Positions 24,950-32,677 of a DNA stretch of 35,970 nt are shown piece by piece. Below the pieces are notes generated by a model that worked only from the letters and a program-made list of their open reading frames with translations, ran no database searches and was not told where the DNA came from. The stretch is from a bacterium. Its GTDB lineage: Bacteria; Patescibacteriota; Minisyncoccia; Phycocordibacterales; VMGT01. The translations under genes were made by a program, and so were the position numbers. Every line of letters begins with the position of its first letter. The stretch's first letter is position 1. The stretch is from assembly GCA_023264615.1 (NCBI GenBank), contig JAHFLU010000003.1, forward strand, positions 1 to 35,970, in the 5' to 3' direction.

Positions 24950-25075
24950 TTATTGCTTTACCTGCCTCTCTGGCAGGCAGACCCGCGGAACTGGCGTGAG
25001 GGCCACCCAAAGTTGAAACATTTTGGCATGTGCCTGGCTTGCGCGCTTACGCTCTTCATCTGTACCTTTTCGCAT
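24950..25075 (-). CDS. Small basic protein, 41 aa (not in ORF track)
   Basis: A 41-codon frame beginning MRKGTDEERKRASQAHAKMF, then a hydrophobic LWVALTPVPR segment and a basic tail. It is preceded by GGAGGA at 5 nt, one of the strongest Shine-Dalgarno matches in the window, and by a possible TACACT -10 box further upstream. It lies downstream of the hexosaminidase gene on the same strand (gap 76 nt) and is followed by structured RNA and a terminator. A GC-rich CCTGCC/GGCAGG hairpin is embedded near its 3' end. I do not recognise it. Ribosome-site quality and position support it; lack of homology evidence limits confidence. Confidence 0.55.
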   Translation of the reverse strand: MRKGTDEERKRASQAHAKMFQLWVALTPVPRVCLPERQVKQ

Positions 25076-25151
25076 ACTATTCCTCCCTCACAAGTGTAGC
25101 GTCTCGTGTCAAACGCAGGAAAAACTCTGGCTCTAACATACTATGGTTTAT

Positions 25152-26291
25152 CTACTTTGTCAAATTATGCTTGAGTGAGAGTATCCGCGTCACGCTTTCA
25201 TCAATACGGTCTTCGCTCACGATCCCCCTCTCCACTGCGTCTTCGATCGCAAGGAACATTTTTTGATAGGTTGCTGGAGAGTGTATGATAAGGAGTATAT
25301 CTGTTCCTGCTGCAACCGCTTGCACAGCTATTTCAGAGAAAGCATAGTTTTTGGTAAGTGCTCCCATGCCGAGATCATCACTTACAATCACACCCTTGAA
25401 ACCGAGACCGTTTCGCAAAACATCAGTAAGAATCACGTTTGAAAGACTGGCAGGAAATTTTTTGTCTATGAAAGGCACCTTAAGGTGTGCGGACATGATG
25501 ACCGGAACGCCTGCTTGTATTGCACTCTCAAACGGAGCAAGGTGCATTTTCCAGCTTTCAGCAGTACGCACAGTGACTGGTAATGTGACGTGTGAATCAA
25601 TGGGCGTATCGCCGTGGCCCGGGAAATGTTTTGCAACACTTGCGACACCGCCATCGCGGTATCCTTCGATCATACGCTTTCCATAGAGAGCCACCGTTCC
25701 CGCATCTCCTTCAAATGTACGGTCATGAATAAAATCTTTCGTCGATGAAGATACGTCAAGAACGGGAGAAAAATTCATCGTAACGCCAAGCTCCCGCAAT
25801 TCTTTCCCACGCGAGAGAGCAATATCATACGCCAGAGCAGCATTTGTGACTTCACGCTCCGATCGCATTTCGTAGCCACTAAATTTAAAACGTGAAATTT
25901 CGCCACCTTCTTGGTCTACTGCAATAAACAGGGGAGCTGCAACATGTGAACCAACTTCTTTTTGTAAAGCATTAATTAATTTTTTCGTCTGCTCTTTTGA
26001 AACCACGTTATCACCAAGCAGAACGACACCGCCAATCTTAAGCTCGCGCATCCATAAAACCATTTCTTCTGTAAGTTCTGTACCCGCAAAGCTCACGAGA
26101 AACATCTGTCCAATTTTTTCGCGCAGTGTCATCGATGCAATCTGATACTTCACCGTAAACGGTTCAGGTGCAGGAAGAGAAAATGTCACAGCCGAGGGAA
26201 GAGAGGATTTCTTCCCTCTCAATTCCCCTCCAGCAAAAACAGCCATTACGACCAAGGCCGTAGCGCAGAAAATTTGAATTCGATAGGACAT
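25152..26291 (-). CDS. nagZ: Glycoside hydrolase family 3 beta-N-acetylhexosaminidase (NagZ-like), exported
   Basis: A 379-aa GH3 enzyme with a hydrophobic N-terminal helix (IFCATALVVMAVFAGG) acting as signal or anchor. The barrel shows LREKIGQMFLVSFAGTELTE, FIAVDQEGGEISRF, NFSPVLDV, the His loop KHFPGHGDTPIDSH (acid/base His of NagZ-type enzymes) and the nucleophile motif IVSDDLGMGALTKNYAFSEI. It should remove N-acetylglucosamine-type residues from cell-wall fragments or glycans outside the membrane. The length fits single-domain NagZ plus a leader. The upstream VirD4-like gene ends 27 nt away; a 41-aa ORF follows. Export differs from cytoplasmic Gram-negative NagZ, so turnover of external wall material is likely. 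Confidence 0.9.
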   Translation of the reverse strand: MSYRIQIFCATALVVMAVFAGGELRGKKSSLPSAVTFSLPAPEPFTVKYQIASMTLREKIGQMFLVSFAGTELTEEMVLWMRELKIGGVVLLGDNVVSKEQTKKLINALQKEVGSHVAAPLFIAVDQEGGEISRFKFSGYEMRSEREVTNAALAYDIALSRGKELRELGVTMNFSPVLDVSSSTKDFIHDRTFEGDAGTVALYGKRMIEGYRDGGVASVAKHFPGHGDTPIDSHVTLPVTVRTAESWKMHLAPFESAIQAGVPVIMSAHLKVPFIDKKFPASLSNVILTDVLRNGLGFKGVIVSDDLGMGALTKNYAFSEIAVQAVAAGTDILLIIHSPATYQKMFLAIEDAVERGIVSEDRIDESVTRILSLKHNLTK

Positions 26292-26318
26292 GTATTCTGA
26301 ATGTGGAAATAGATACTG

Positions 26319-28514
26319 TTATTTCGGTGGTTCGCCACGAAGAACGCGCTTGAGTACATCTTCCGGAATTTCCTCTGGTCCTTGCTTTGGCATTTCTTTT
26401 TTAATCGAAGACTGATCGACAGGTGTATCTTTCTTCTCTTCACTCCGCGTCTCCTCTCGCACAGGTGCAGGCGCTTGTTGTTTTGGCGTGGGAGCTATTT
26501 GATCTGCAGAAATATTTTCTTTCTTTTCCTCTCGAATAGATACTGACGTCCTTTCAAAACCCTGTTCCTTTCTCTCTGGAATAGCTTCCTTTTTCGTTTC
26601 TGTCACATGTGAAGCATTTTTAAGAACAGCAGAAAGAGCCGCTTTAAGACCTGTCAGGTTTTTCTCGGATGGTCCTTTGTCTTTCGTCGTGTTACTGTGC
26701 ATCTGCGTCTGTGGAACTTTTCTCTCTTCCTTTTGAGCTTGAGCGGGAGGTTCTATTTCTCTTTTCTCATGCTCTTTTTGCGGAACATTTGAAACAACAT
26801 GGGGCTCTGAAACATTTGAAAGCGCCTGTGCAAACGGCGTATGTACATTCGGGGGACGCACTGGGCTTGGTGCGGCGCGTTCATCACTTTTTTCTCTGTG
26901 CTCGGAAGAATGCGGGGCAGATTCCGCATGCGGGCGATTGGATTCCTCGTGCAGCACGCGCATCGGGGGTCGCTCGTGACGCGGCGAGTGAATATGCTCG
27001 CTTGGCTGATACCGTGAATGTTCACTCGGAGCACGGTAGGAATTTTCTCTCGCTCCGCCACGAAAATCGTCTCCTCTTCGCACAACCGGTCCCTCTGTCG
27101 GACGAGCCGGACGACGAAAATCTTCGCTTGGGGAAGCACTCGACGTTCTCCGCTCCTGCCGTTCTTGCCACTCCTGTTGCCGCTTTTCCACTTTCTCACC
27201 CATTTCAACTTGCCGCTGTGATGTATACTCTTCTTTTACCGCAGCCTCAATCGCATCGCGCGGATTCGAAAACATTTTCCTCGAATATTCAATAACTGCA
27301 TCTTTTGAAGAAATACTAGGCTGCTTGATCGGCGGCAATGTTTCCGCAGAAAACGGTTTCGAACCGATCCCATTAATCATCAGTTTCAGATAAATCTGGG
27401 CAAAACCAAGATTGACAAGATCTTGCGCAGTAAATTGGGGCGCAAACTCTTTTTCGAGCACCTCTGCGTCGTACGCACCCACACGAAATGTAATCATCGT
27501 ACCGACATTTCCAAAAACGGCATTGCGCACCTCCTCTGACATCTGCTCGATGTATTGATGTGCCATCGTCAGATTAAGTTTGTATTTCCGAGCTTCCGAG
27601 AGAATGTCCGCAAACGACTCGTTCGCAAACGACTGAAACTCATCAACATAAAAATAGAAGTTGGGCAGACGTTCAAGCGCTCCCGGAGAAACATCAGCGC
27701 GTGACATCGCGGCAAGATAAATCTTCGTAATAAGCATGCTTCCGAGAAGATTGGCATTCTGTTCGCCCACCTTTCCCTTTGACAGGTTCACAATGAGTAT
27801 TTTGCGATTATCAACAATTTTGCGAAGATCAAATGTCGATTTCGCCTGTCCAACAATATTTCTGATGAGCGGATTTCCCGTGAACTGCCCGATTTTATTC
27901 TGTATAGCAGGAGTCGCCTCTTGTGTGTATCGGTCAGTATAGGTAGCAAACTCATCTACCCAAAATGATTTCACGAGCGGATCTTTAATATTTTCAACTA
28001 CCTTTTTTCGGTAGTTTTTATCTGTATACATTTTATTGACACCAAGCATCGTCGCATCCGGATATTCAAGAAGTGCAAGCAGCGTATTCGTCAGAATATA
28101 TTCCATTCGGGCAGACCATGCATCAAGCCAAATCTTTTTGAATGCGCTCATAAGCCCACTCACCACGAGATGTCGCTTGTCATACCCAACATCTTCCATC
28201 ACATTAAACGAAATGGGGTGGTCGAGATCGAATGGGGCAAAATACAAAACATCCTCTATTCGTTCTTCCGGAATATACTCGAGAAGCAGCTCGGCAGTCT
28301 TGCCGTGGGGATCAACAAAACAAAATCCTTCACCGTTCTTAATATCTTGCACCGCCATATTTTCAAGAAGCGTTGATTTCCCCATTCCTGTTTTTCCGAT
28401 CACATACACATGTCGTGTTCGATCGTTTGCTTTAATACCAAAAGGAACGAGCTTGTTCCGTGCATCGGTCTTTGCAAAGTAGGTAACCCGTTCAGGATCC
28501 GAGATATATTCCAT
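26319..28514 (-). CDS. VirD4/TraG-like type IV secretion ATPase with long disordered tail
   Basis: A 731-aa P-loop ATPase. Walker A is in YVIGKTGMGKSTLLENM (about residues 37-53), followed by FCFVDPHGKTAELL. LPNFYFYVDEFQSFANESFA carries Walker B, and NLTMAHQYIEQMSEEVRNAV is the sensor-like strand typical of VirD4/TraG/HerA-FtsK-type DNA pumps. There is no N-terminal membrane helix, unlike classical VirD4. From about residue 430 to the end it is Arg/Glu/Pro/Ser-rich and probably disordered, ending EEIPEDVLKRVLRGEPPK. Related proteins are common in Patescibacteria and may drive DNA or protein transfer or serve type IV pili; the substrate is unknown. A TATACT -10 lies 8 nt before the ATG. Confidence 0.85.
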   Translation of the reverse strand: MEYISDPERVTYFAKTDARNKLVPFGIKANDRTRHVYVIGKTGMGKSTLLENMAVQDIKNGEGFCFVDPHGKTAELLLEYIPEERIEDVLYFAPFDLDHPISFNVMEDVGYDKRHLVVSGLMSAFKKIWLDAWSARMEYILTNTLLALLEYPDATMLGVNKMYTDKNYRKKVVENIKDPLVKSFWVDEFATYTDRYTQEATPAIQNKIGQFTGNPLIRNIVGQAKSTFDLRKIVDNRKILIVNLSKGKVGEQNANLLGSMLITKIYLAAMSRADVSPGALERLPNFYFYVDEFQSFANESFADILSEARKYKLNLTMAHQYIEQMSEEVRNAVFGNVGTMITFRVGAYDAEVLEKEFAPQFTAQDLVNLGFAQIYLKLMINGIGSKPFSAETLPPIKQPSISSKDAVIEYSRKMFSNPRDAIEAAVKEEYTSQRQVEMGEKVEKRQQEWQERQERRTSSASPSEDFRRPARPTEGPVVRRGDDFRGGARENSYRAPSEHSRYQPSEHIHSPRHERPPMRVLHEESNRPHAESAPHSSEHREKSDERAAPSPVRPPNVHTPFAQALSNVSEPHVVSNVPQKEHEKREIEPPAQAQKEERKVPQTQMHSNTTKDKGPSEKNLTGLKAALSAVLKNASHVTETKKEAIPERKEQGFERTSVSIREEKKENISADQIAPTPKQQAPAPVREETRSEEKKDTPVDQSSIKKEMPKQGPEEIPEDVLKRVLRGEPPK

Positions 28515-28522
28515 ACGCGTTT

Positions 28523-28528
28523 AGTATA
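28523..28528 (-). promoter_or_regulatory. -10 box of the VirD4-like gene, probable leaderless start
   Basis: TATACT on the minus strand, ending 8 nt before the ATG at 28514. A small hairpin (GCACTT with AAGTGC, 28536-28553) lies in the -35 region. Confidence 0.5.
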
Positions 28529-28615
28529 CCATTTGCACTTTTTTACAAGTGCACAAAAATGTGAACAGTACCTGTGGCTTCCAGTGCAAAAGAGCGCACA
28601 GATGTATTTTTTTAA

Positions 28616-28750
28616 AACCTATAGGACGTACGCACTTGGATGCAGTTCGAGGAAAAACGAGAAGCGGAGCAAGCCGTATTCCTTATACGGCGATGCGAGC
28701 ATCGCACGTTTTGACAAAGAAATGCGCCAAGTGTGTACGTCCTAACCTAT
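28616..28750. mobile_element. 121-bp palindromic MITE-like element with 7-bp target duplication
   Basis: The inverted ends AGGACGTACGCACTTGG (28623-28639) and CCAAGTGTGTACGTCCT (28727-28743) match at 16 of 17 positions. They are flanked by identical AACCTAT direct repeats (28616-28622 and 28744-28750), a target-site duplication. The inside holds two further hairpins, GCCGTAT/ATACGGC and GATGC/GCATC, and no gene. Its right end is shared with a fragment at 12464-12498. The right copy of the duplication contains the TAG stop of the DUF4015 gene. It is a non-autonomous element needing a transposase from elsewhere. Confidence 0.8.
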
Positions 28751-29961
28751 TCAGGCAGCAACGCTCCTGCTGTGTACTTGTTCGCTGCATTCCAGAGCAT
28801 CCAAGATGTCAGACCAGCATCATACGCGGCTTGCATCTGCGCCCGCACCATCTCAGCCGTGTAGTCTGCACCAAGGTCGAAATCTTGGAGCCATGGGCGA
28901 ATCTGCCCGAAATGCACCTTCGCTTCCCGCGACTCCGGCGTCGTAGAAGCGCTCCACGCAAGCGCTTTCACTTTTTCATGCGCACGATCCATCGAAAACT
29001 TCACCACATCATAGGGTACTTTCGCAGGAGCCGGATATCCGTTGAAACCTGCCGGGTAATGCGATGGATACACCATCGGACCGATATAATCAAAATATGG
29101 CAGTGCATATTCAAGTTTCTGTCCGATGTTAAGATCATCTGCATTGGTTGTCACCATGCCAAAAAGATCCGCAGAAAGGATCGCGCCGGAACTACCGAGT
29201 TCCTGCCGCAGATATGCATAAAATTCCTTCATCACAAGCGCTTTTGTTTTTCCCTCACTAAACGGATACGCGATGTTGTACATATCACCATCCGACGGAA
29301 AACGAATATAGTCAAAATTGAGTTCGTCGAATCCGTATGCATACGCCTGCTTGCCGATCGCCACATCGTAATCCCAAGCCTCTTTGGCACCGGCATCGAT
29401 CCAGCTGATGCCTTTACGGTCTTTCCACACAGCACCATCACTTGACCGTTTGACCGCAAGATCAGGGCGCAATTTCACCAAGCGCGGATCCTGAAAAACG
29501 GAAATTCTTCCGATAACATAAATACCTTTGCTATGCAGATATTCAATAAATTCCTTAATATCAGGGATGCGTTCTTCAACAGAATCAAACTTCTTTAGAT
29601 ATGGGTCATCAACGGCAAACGCAATCATGCCCGTATAATCTTTTATATCGATTACGAGCGCATTTGCCTCGGTCGTGTTTACCAGGTTTACAACGCGATT
29701 TCGAATATCCCTCGTTCCCGCAACCCAGCTTGTCATATAGAGTGCCTTCACCGAAGGTGGTGTTGTGACGTGCGTCGCTTTCCAAACCGGTGGCAAAGGG
29801 ACAGCAGAAACAGCCGCAACTGTTTCTGCTGTACTAGCCACCGGCAGTACAGAAACTCCTGCATCGTATGAAACAATTGAAAACATCGGCAAAATAAAAT
29901 ACGCGATCGGCAAAAAACCGATCAAAGATGCGACAAACATCAGGCACTGTTTTAATTTCAT
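28747..29961 (-). CDS. DUF4015 putative glycoside hydrolase, membrane anchored
   Basis: A 404-aa protein with an N-terminal signal anchor (CLMFVASLIGFLPIAYFILP) and a TIM-barrel-like domain of the DUF4015 group of putative glycosidases. Visible barrel segments: VKALYMTSWVAGTRDIRNRV, NALVIDIKDYTGMIAF, GIYVIGRISVFQDPRLVKL, GFDELNFDYIRFPSDGDMYN, ILSADLFGMVT and YFDYIGPMVYPSHYPAGFNG. The Asp/Glu pairs in DIKDY and DELNFDYIRFP are candidate catalytic or substrate residues. Family members are thought to act on extracellular polysaccharide, so it may trim the surface glycan or cell wall. GGAG lies 6 nt before the ATG. Its stop codon lies in the target duplication of the adjacent palindromic element. 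Confidence 0.88.
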   Translation of the reverse strand: MKLKQCLMFVASLIGFLPIAYFILPMFSIVSYDAGVSVLPVASTAETVAAVSAVPLPPVWKATHVTTPPSVKALYMTSWVAGTRDIRNRVVNLVNTTEANALVIDIKDYTGMIAFAVDDPYLKKFDSVEERIPDIKEFIEYLHSKGIYVIGRISVFQDPRLVKLRPDLAVKRSSDGAVWKDRKGISWIDAGAKEAWDYDVAIGKQAYAYGFDELNFDYIRFPSDGDMYNIAYPFSEGKTKALVMKEFYAYLRQELGSSGAILSADLFGMVTTNADDLNIGQKLEYALPYFDYIGPMVYPSHYPAGFNGYPAPAKVPYDVVKFSMDRAHEKVKALAWSASTTPESREAKVHFGQIRPWLQDFDLGADYTAEMVRAQMQAAYDAGLTSWMLWNAANKYTAGALLPE

Positions 29962-29973
29962 GGGTACTCCAGT

Positions 29974-30306
29974 TTATTCTGCCATATTTACCGGAGGCGT
30001 CTGTGCACTAGAGTATGGCGGCAAAACAACATCGCTTTGTGGATCTACTTTTGGGACTTTTGGACGCGGCCCTCGTGAACGACGGGGACGTTCCCGAGGG
30101 GTACTCTCAACATACACTGGCTGCTTTTCAACAATAGCTACCTCTGCAGCCCCATTTTTAAATTGTTTGCGCGCAAAAACCGAGACAACGGTAATACAAA
30201 CCCCTATAACCGTATACATGAACGTATCCCATGCCGAAGGGAACCCAAGGTGGGGGAGCAATGCAATCAAGAGGCCGGCAAAGATAAGAAATTTATACTT
30301 CGACAT
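29974..30306 (-). CDS. Small membrane protein with basic Pro/Arg-rich tail
   Basis: A 110-aa protein of unknown function. Two hydrophobic helices, FLIFAGLLIALLPHLGFP and TFMYTVIGVCITVVSVFA, form a hairpin, followed by RKQFKNG and a disordered Arg/Pro-rich tail (RERPRRSRGPRPKVPKV). The charge layout puts the tail in the cytoplasm by the positive-inside rule. An extended -10, TGCTATAAC, ends 6 nt before the ATG, suggesting a leaderless transcript that also covers the DUF4015 gene 12 nt downstream. A short pairing or scaffold role with its neighbour is possible; I do not recognise a family. Confidence 0.7.
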   Translation of the reverse strand: MSKYKFLIFAGLLIALLPHLGFPSAWDTFMYTVIGVCITVVSVFARKQFKNGAAEVAIVEKQPVYVESTPRERPRRSRGPRPKVPKVDPQSDVVLPPYSSAQTPPVNMAE

Positions 30307-30312
30307 GTATAA

Positions 30313-30318
30313 GTTATA
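30313..30318 (-). promoter_or_regulatory. Extended -10 before the 110-aa membrane protein gene
   Basis: TGCTATAAC on the minus strand (TATAAC at 30318-30313), 6 nt before the ATG and just after the rsmI stop codon. The -35 (TTGGGG) is poor and at 19-nt spacing. Confidence 0.45.
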
Positions 30319-30329
30319 GCATAGAAACT

Positions 30330-31031
30330 CTAAAAACCCCCAACAATAACAACAAATTCGCCTTTCACATGATCGGGGTTATTTAAAAAATATGCCGCGA
30401 CTTCGTCGGCAGAACCGGATACAATCTCTTCAAATTTTTTTGTTAATTCACGACCAATCACAATTTTTCGACTCGGACTTTCTTTTAAATATTCTGCAAG
30501 TGTTGTCAATGTTTTTTCTATTCTGTGCGGTGATTCGTACAAAACAACCGTGCGCTCACATGCCGTAATTTCTTTAAAAAGAGTTTCCCTTCCCTTTTTG
30601 TGTGGTAGAAATCCCAAAAAAAGAAAACTTGAGCTTGGAATACCACTGGCAGAAAGTGCTGCAAGTGCGGCACTTGCACCCGGTATAGGCACCACCCGCA
30701 CTTCCCCATTCGGAGGATTGCCGAACCTCGCATAAATTTGTTCGATGAGAAGCGACCCGGGATCAGAAATAGTCGGCGTACCAGCGTCACAGACAAGTGC
30801 CACAGTATTGCCTTCTCCAAGAAAATCGAGAATTTTCTCTGCTTTTCTTGTAGTGCTCTGCGCATGATATGAATCAACGCGGGTATGAATGTCGTATGCA
30901 GAAAGCAACTTGCGCGTCTCTCGTGTATCTTCACAGAGAATAAGATCAACCTCCTTAAGAATACGAATTGCTCGAAGCGTTATATCTTCGAGATTTCCAA
31001 TTGGTGTTGCTACCACATAGATAATTGACAT
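30330..31031 (-). CDS. rsmI: 16S rRNA (cytidine-1402 2'-O)-methyltransferase
   Basis: A 233-aa SAM-dependent enzyme that methylates C1402 in the decoding centre of 16S rRNA. I start it at ATG 31031 (MSIIYVVATPIGNLEDITLR); the ORF-track start (TTG 31067) coincides with a -35-like TTGACT. Motifs: IILCEDTRETRKLL-type strand (LILCEDTRETRKLLSAYDIH), VALVCDAGTPTISDPGSLLI, VVPIPGASAALAALSASGIP, FLFLGFLPHKKGRE and VLYESPHRIEKTL. It ends at KGEFVVIVGGF, so the short C-terminal helical domain of longer RsmI proteins is absent. TATAAA lies 9 nt before the ATG with no Shine-Dalgarno. It diverges from the 61-aa membrane peptide gene. Confidence 0.95.
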   Translation of the reverse strand: MSIIYVVATPIGNLEDITLRAIRILKEVDLILCEDTRETRKLLSAYDIHTRVDSYHAQSTTRKAEKILDFLGEGNTVALVCDAGTPTISDPGSLLIEQIYARFGNPPNGEVRVVPIPGASAALAALSASGIPSSSFLFLGFLPHKKGRETLFKEITACERTVVLYESPHRIEKTLTTLAEYLKESPSRKIVIGRELTKKFEEIVSGSADEVAAYFLNNPDHVKGEFVVIVGGF

Positions 31032-31082
31032 ATCAGAAATTTTATACTGTAATATACAAAAAGTCAACGCTGCCTCGCTCGT

Positions 31083-31112
31083 TTGTAACGCACCCTAATT
31101 TTGTGATATACT
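31083..31112 (+). promoter_or_regulatory. Promoter of the 61-aa membrane peptide gene
   Basis: TTGTAA (31083-31088), an 18-bp spacer and TATACT (31107-31112), giving a leader of about 30 nt that holds the GGGAGG ribosome site. Confidence 0.65.
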
Positions 31113-31148
31113 TTTTTGTTAGTCTCAACACATAGGGAGGTGTCAGCC

Positions 31149-31334
31149 GTGGAAACGCTCTGTGGTCTTGGTTTGTTCACTGTGATAATTGCGAGCGGAC
31201 TGTACTTCATTGGAAAACAAGTGCCAGTTCCAACGGATCAGCCAACATCAGAAACAATTCTCTCCCCTCCTCGTTCTTCAATGCTTTCCTTGCATAAGGC
31301 TATGTTATGCAAACGTGGAATCGATACACTCTAA
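31149..31334 (+). CDS. Small single-pass membrane protein, 61 aa
   Basis: A GTG-start peptide (METLCGLGLFTVIIASGLYF). I choose GTG 31149 because GGGAGG lies 8 nt upstream and a good promoter precedes it; the ORF-track TTG at 31116 lies too close to the -10 box. One hydrophobic helix (LCGLGLFTVIIASGLYFIG) is followed by a Pro/Thr/Ser-rich segment and a basic, Cys-containing end (HKAMLCKRGIDTL). It is monocistronic, with a terminator-like hairpin at 31357-31379 overlapping the 3' end of murC. I do not recognise a family. Expression signals are strong for so small an ORF. Confidence 0.65.
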   Translation: METLCGLGLFTVIIASGLYFIGKQVPVPTDQPTSETILSPPRSSMLSLHKAMLCKRGIDTL

Positions 31335-31342
31335 GAGCCTGT

Positions 31343-32677
31343 CTAAGCCTCCACCGGTCCCATGCCTTTCGCATGGGACTTCTTCCTTTTCAACAGCGCA
31401 TCACCAACTTTGAATATGTCTCCCGCGCCCATCGTGATAACAATATCAGTTTCTCCCGTACCGTTTTCTAAATATGAAATAACCTCTTCAAATCCACCCA
31501 TATACATCGTTTCACCGCAAACATTTGCGATTGCATCTGCTACTATCTCTCCGGAAATTTCCGGATCAGGATCCTCTCGCGCAGCATAAATCGGTGTGAT
31601 GATCACAGTATCCGCATCTTTAAATGCCCCCGTGAATCCCTCGAAGAGTAATTTCGTTCTGCTGTAGAGATGCGGCTGAAACACTACGGTAATACGTTTT
31701 TCAGGAAATATCTCTCGCGCACCCTGGAGAGCAGCTCTTACTTTCTGCGGATTATGAGCGTAGTCGTCGTACACAACCGCACCATTCTCCATCGTTCCTT
31801 TGTATTCAAATCTGCGCCATGTACCTTCAAACTCTGCGAGCGATTTTTTAAGAACGACATCGGCAATATCCAAAATCTTTCCAACAGCGTATGCAGCAGA
31901 AGCATTCATACGATTATGTTCGCCAGCAACCTTGAGCTGCATGCCATCTTGTCGATACTGCGTATAGTCAACAACGCTTGCAGAAAGACCCTGCACAACG
32001 GGAGACACGTGCTTATCCCGAGCATTGCATATCACGTAGCCATCTTTCGGCACACGCTCTGCCAATTCTCGAAACGTAGCTTGTATCTCTCCCAGATCTT
32101 TATAAAAATCCAGATGGTCTTCATCAATATTATTGATCACCAAAATATTCGGGTGCAGATGCAGAAATGATTTTTTGTACTCGTCTGCTTCTACAACAAA
32201 ATAATCACTCTTTCCTCCAATAAAATTACTGTTCTCTGCTTTCAAAAGACTCCCTACAACAACCGTCGGGTCAAGCCCGCCGTCCCGAAGGATTCCCGCA
32301 ATCATTGCTGTTGTTGTCGTTTTTCCATGAGTTCCCGATACCGCAATCGTATACTTTCCTTGCGAAACTATCCCAAGCATTTCGGGATATGAAAGCACAG
32401 GAATATTCCTCGCATACGCTGCACGTAATTCGGGATTATTCTGTGCGAGCGCATTCGTATACACAACACAGTCAGCATTATGCGGTATGTTCTCTCCTGC
32501 ATGGCCAAACCGCACTGCCACACCGAGTTTAATCAATTCATCCGTAACCTTCCCTGCGCTGCGATCAGACCCACTCACCCGTTTTCCTGACAACAGCATC
32601 ATGCGTGCAAGCGCCGAGACACCAATCCCACCAATGCCGATAAAATGCACTGCTTTGAACTTTTGAATATCTATCAT
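31343..32677 (-). CDS. murC: UDP-N-acetylmuramate--L-alanine ligase
   Basis: A 444-aa cytoplasmic ligase that adds L-alanine to UDP-N-acetylmuramate in peptidoglycan precursor synthesis. Domain 1 has KAVHFIGIGGIGVSALARMM and SGSDRS. The ATP-binding domain has YTIAVSGTHGKTTTTAMIAG, ILVINNIDEDHLDFYKDLGE and AGEHNRMNASAAYAV. The C-terminal domain has VVYDDYAHNPQKVRAALQGA and VVFQPHLYSRTK. Length and motifs are standard. Its ATG overlaps the murD stop by 4 nt (32674-32677), so the two are coupled. Its last codons (KKSHAKGMGPVEA) contain a hairpin that serves as terminator for the convergent small gene. Confidence 0.97.
   Translation of the reverse strand: MIDIQKFKAVHFIGIGGIGVSALARMMLLSGKRVSGSDRSAGKVTDELIKLGVAVRFGHAGENIPHNADCVVYTNALAQNNPELRAAYARNIPVLSYPEMLGIVSQGKYTIAVSGTHGKTTTTAMIAGILRDGGLDPTVVVGSLLKAENSNFIGGKSDYFVVEADEYKKSFLHLHPNILVINNIDEDHLDFYKDLGEIQATFRELAERVPKDGYVICNARDKHVSPVVQGLSASVVDYTQYRQDGMQLKVAGEHNRMNASAAYAVGKILDIADVVLKKSLAEFEGTWRRFEYKGTMENGAVVYDDYAHNPQKVRAALQGAREIFPEKRITVVFQPHLYSRTKLLFEGFTGAFKDADTVIITPIYAAREDPDPEISGEIVADAIANVCGETMYMGGFEEVISYLENGTGETDIVITMGAGDIFKVGDALLKRKKSHAKGMGPVEA
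31357..31379 (+). terminator. Terminator-like hairpin for the 61-aa gene, inside murC
   Basis: A perfect 9-bp stem GTCCCATGC with GCATGGGAC and a CTTTC loop, followed on the plus strand by TTCTTCCTTTTC. It is encoded within the last codons of murC on the other strand. Confidence 0.6.

Noticed and set aside
26669-27295. 208-aa plus-strand ORF
   Set aside because: Antisense to the low-complexity tail of the VirD4-like protein, where open shadow frames are expected.
28549-29445. 298-aa plus-strand ORF
   Set aside because: It runs through the palindromic element and antisense to DUF4015; Arg/His/Cys-rich composition typical of a shadow frame.
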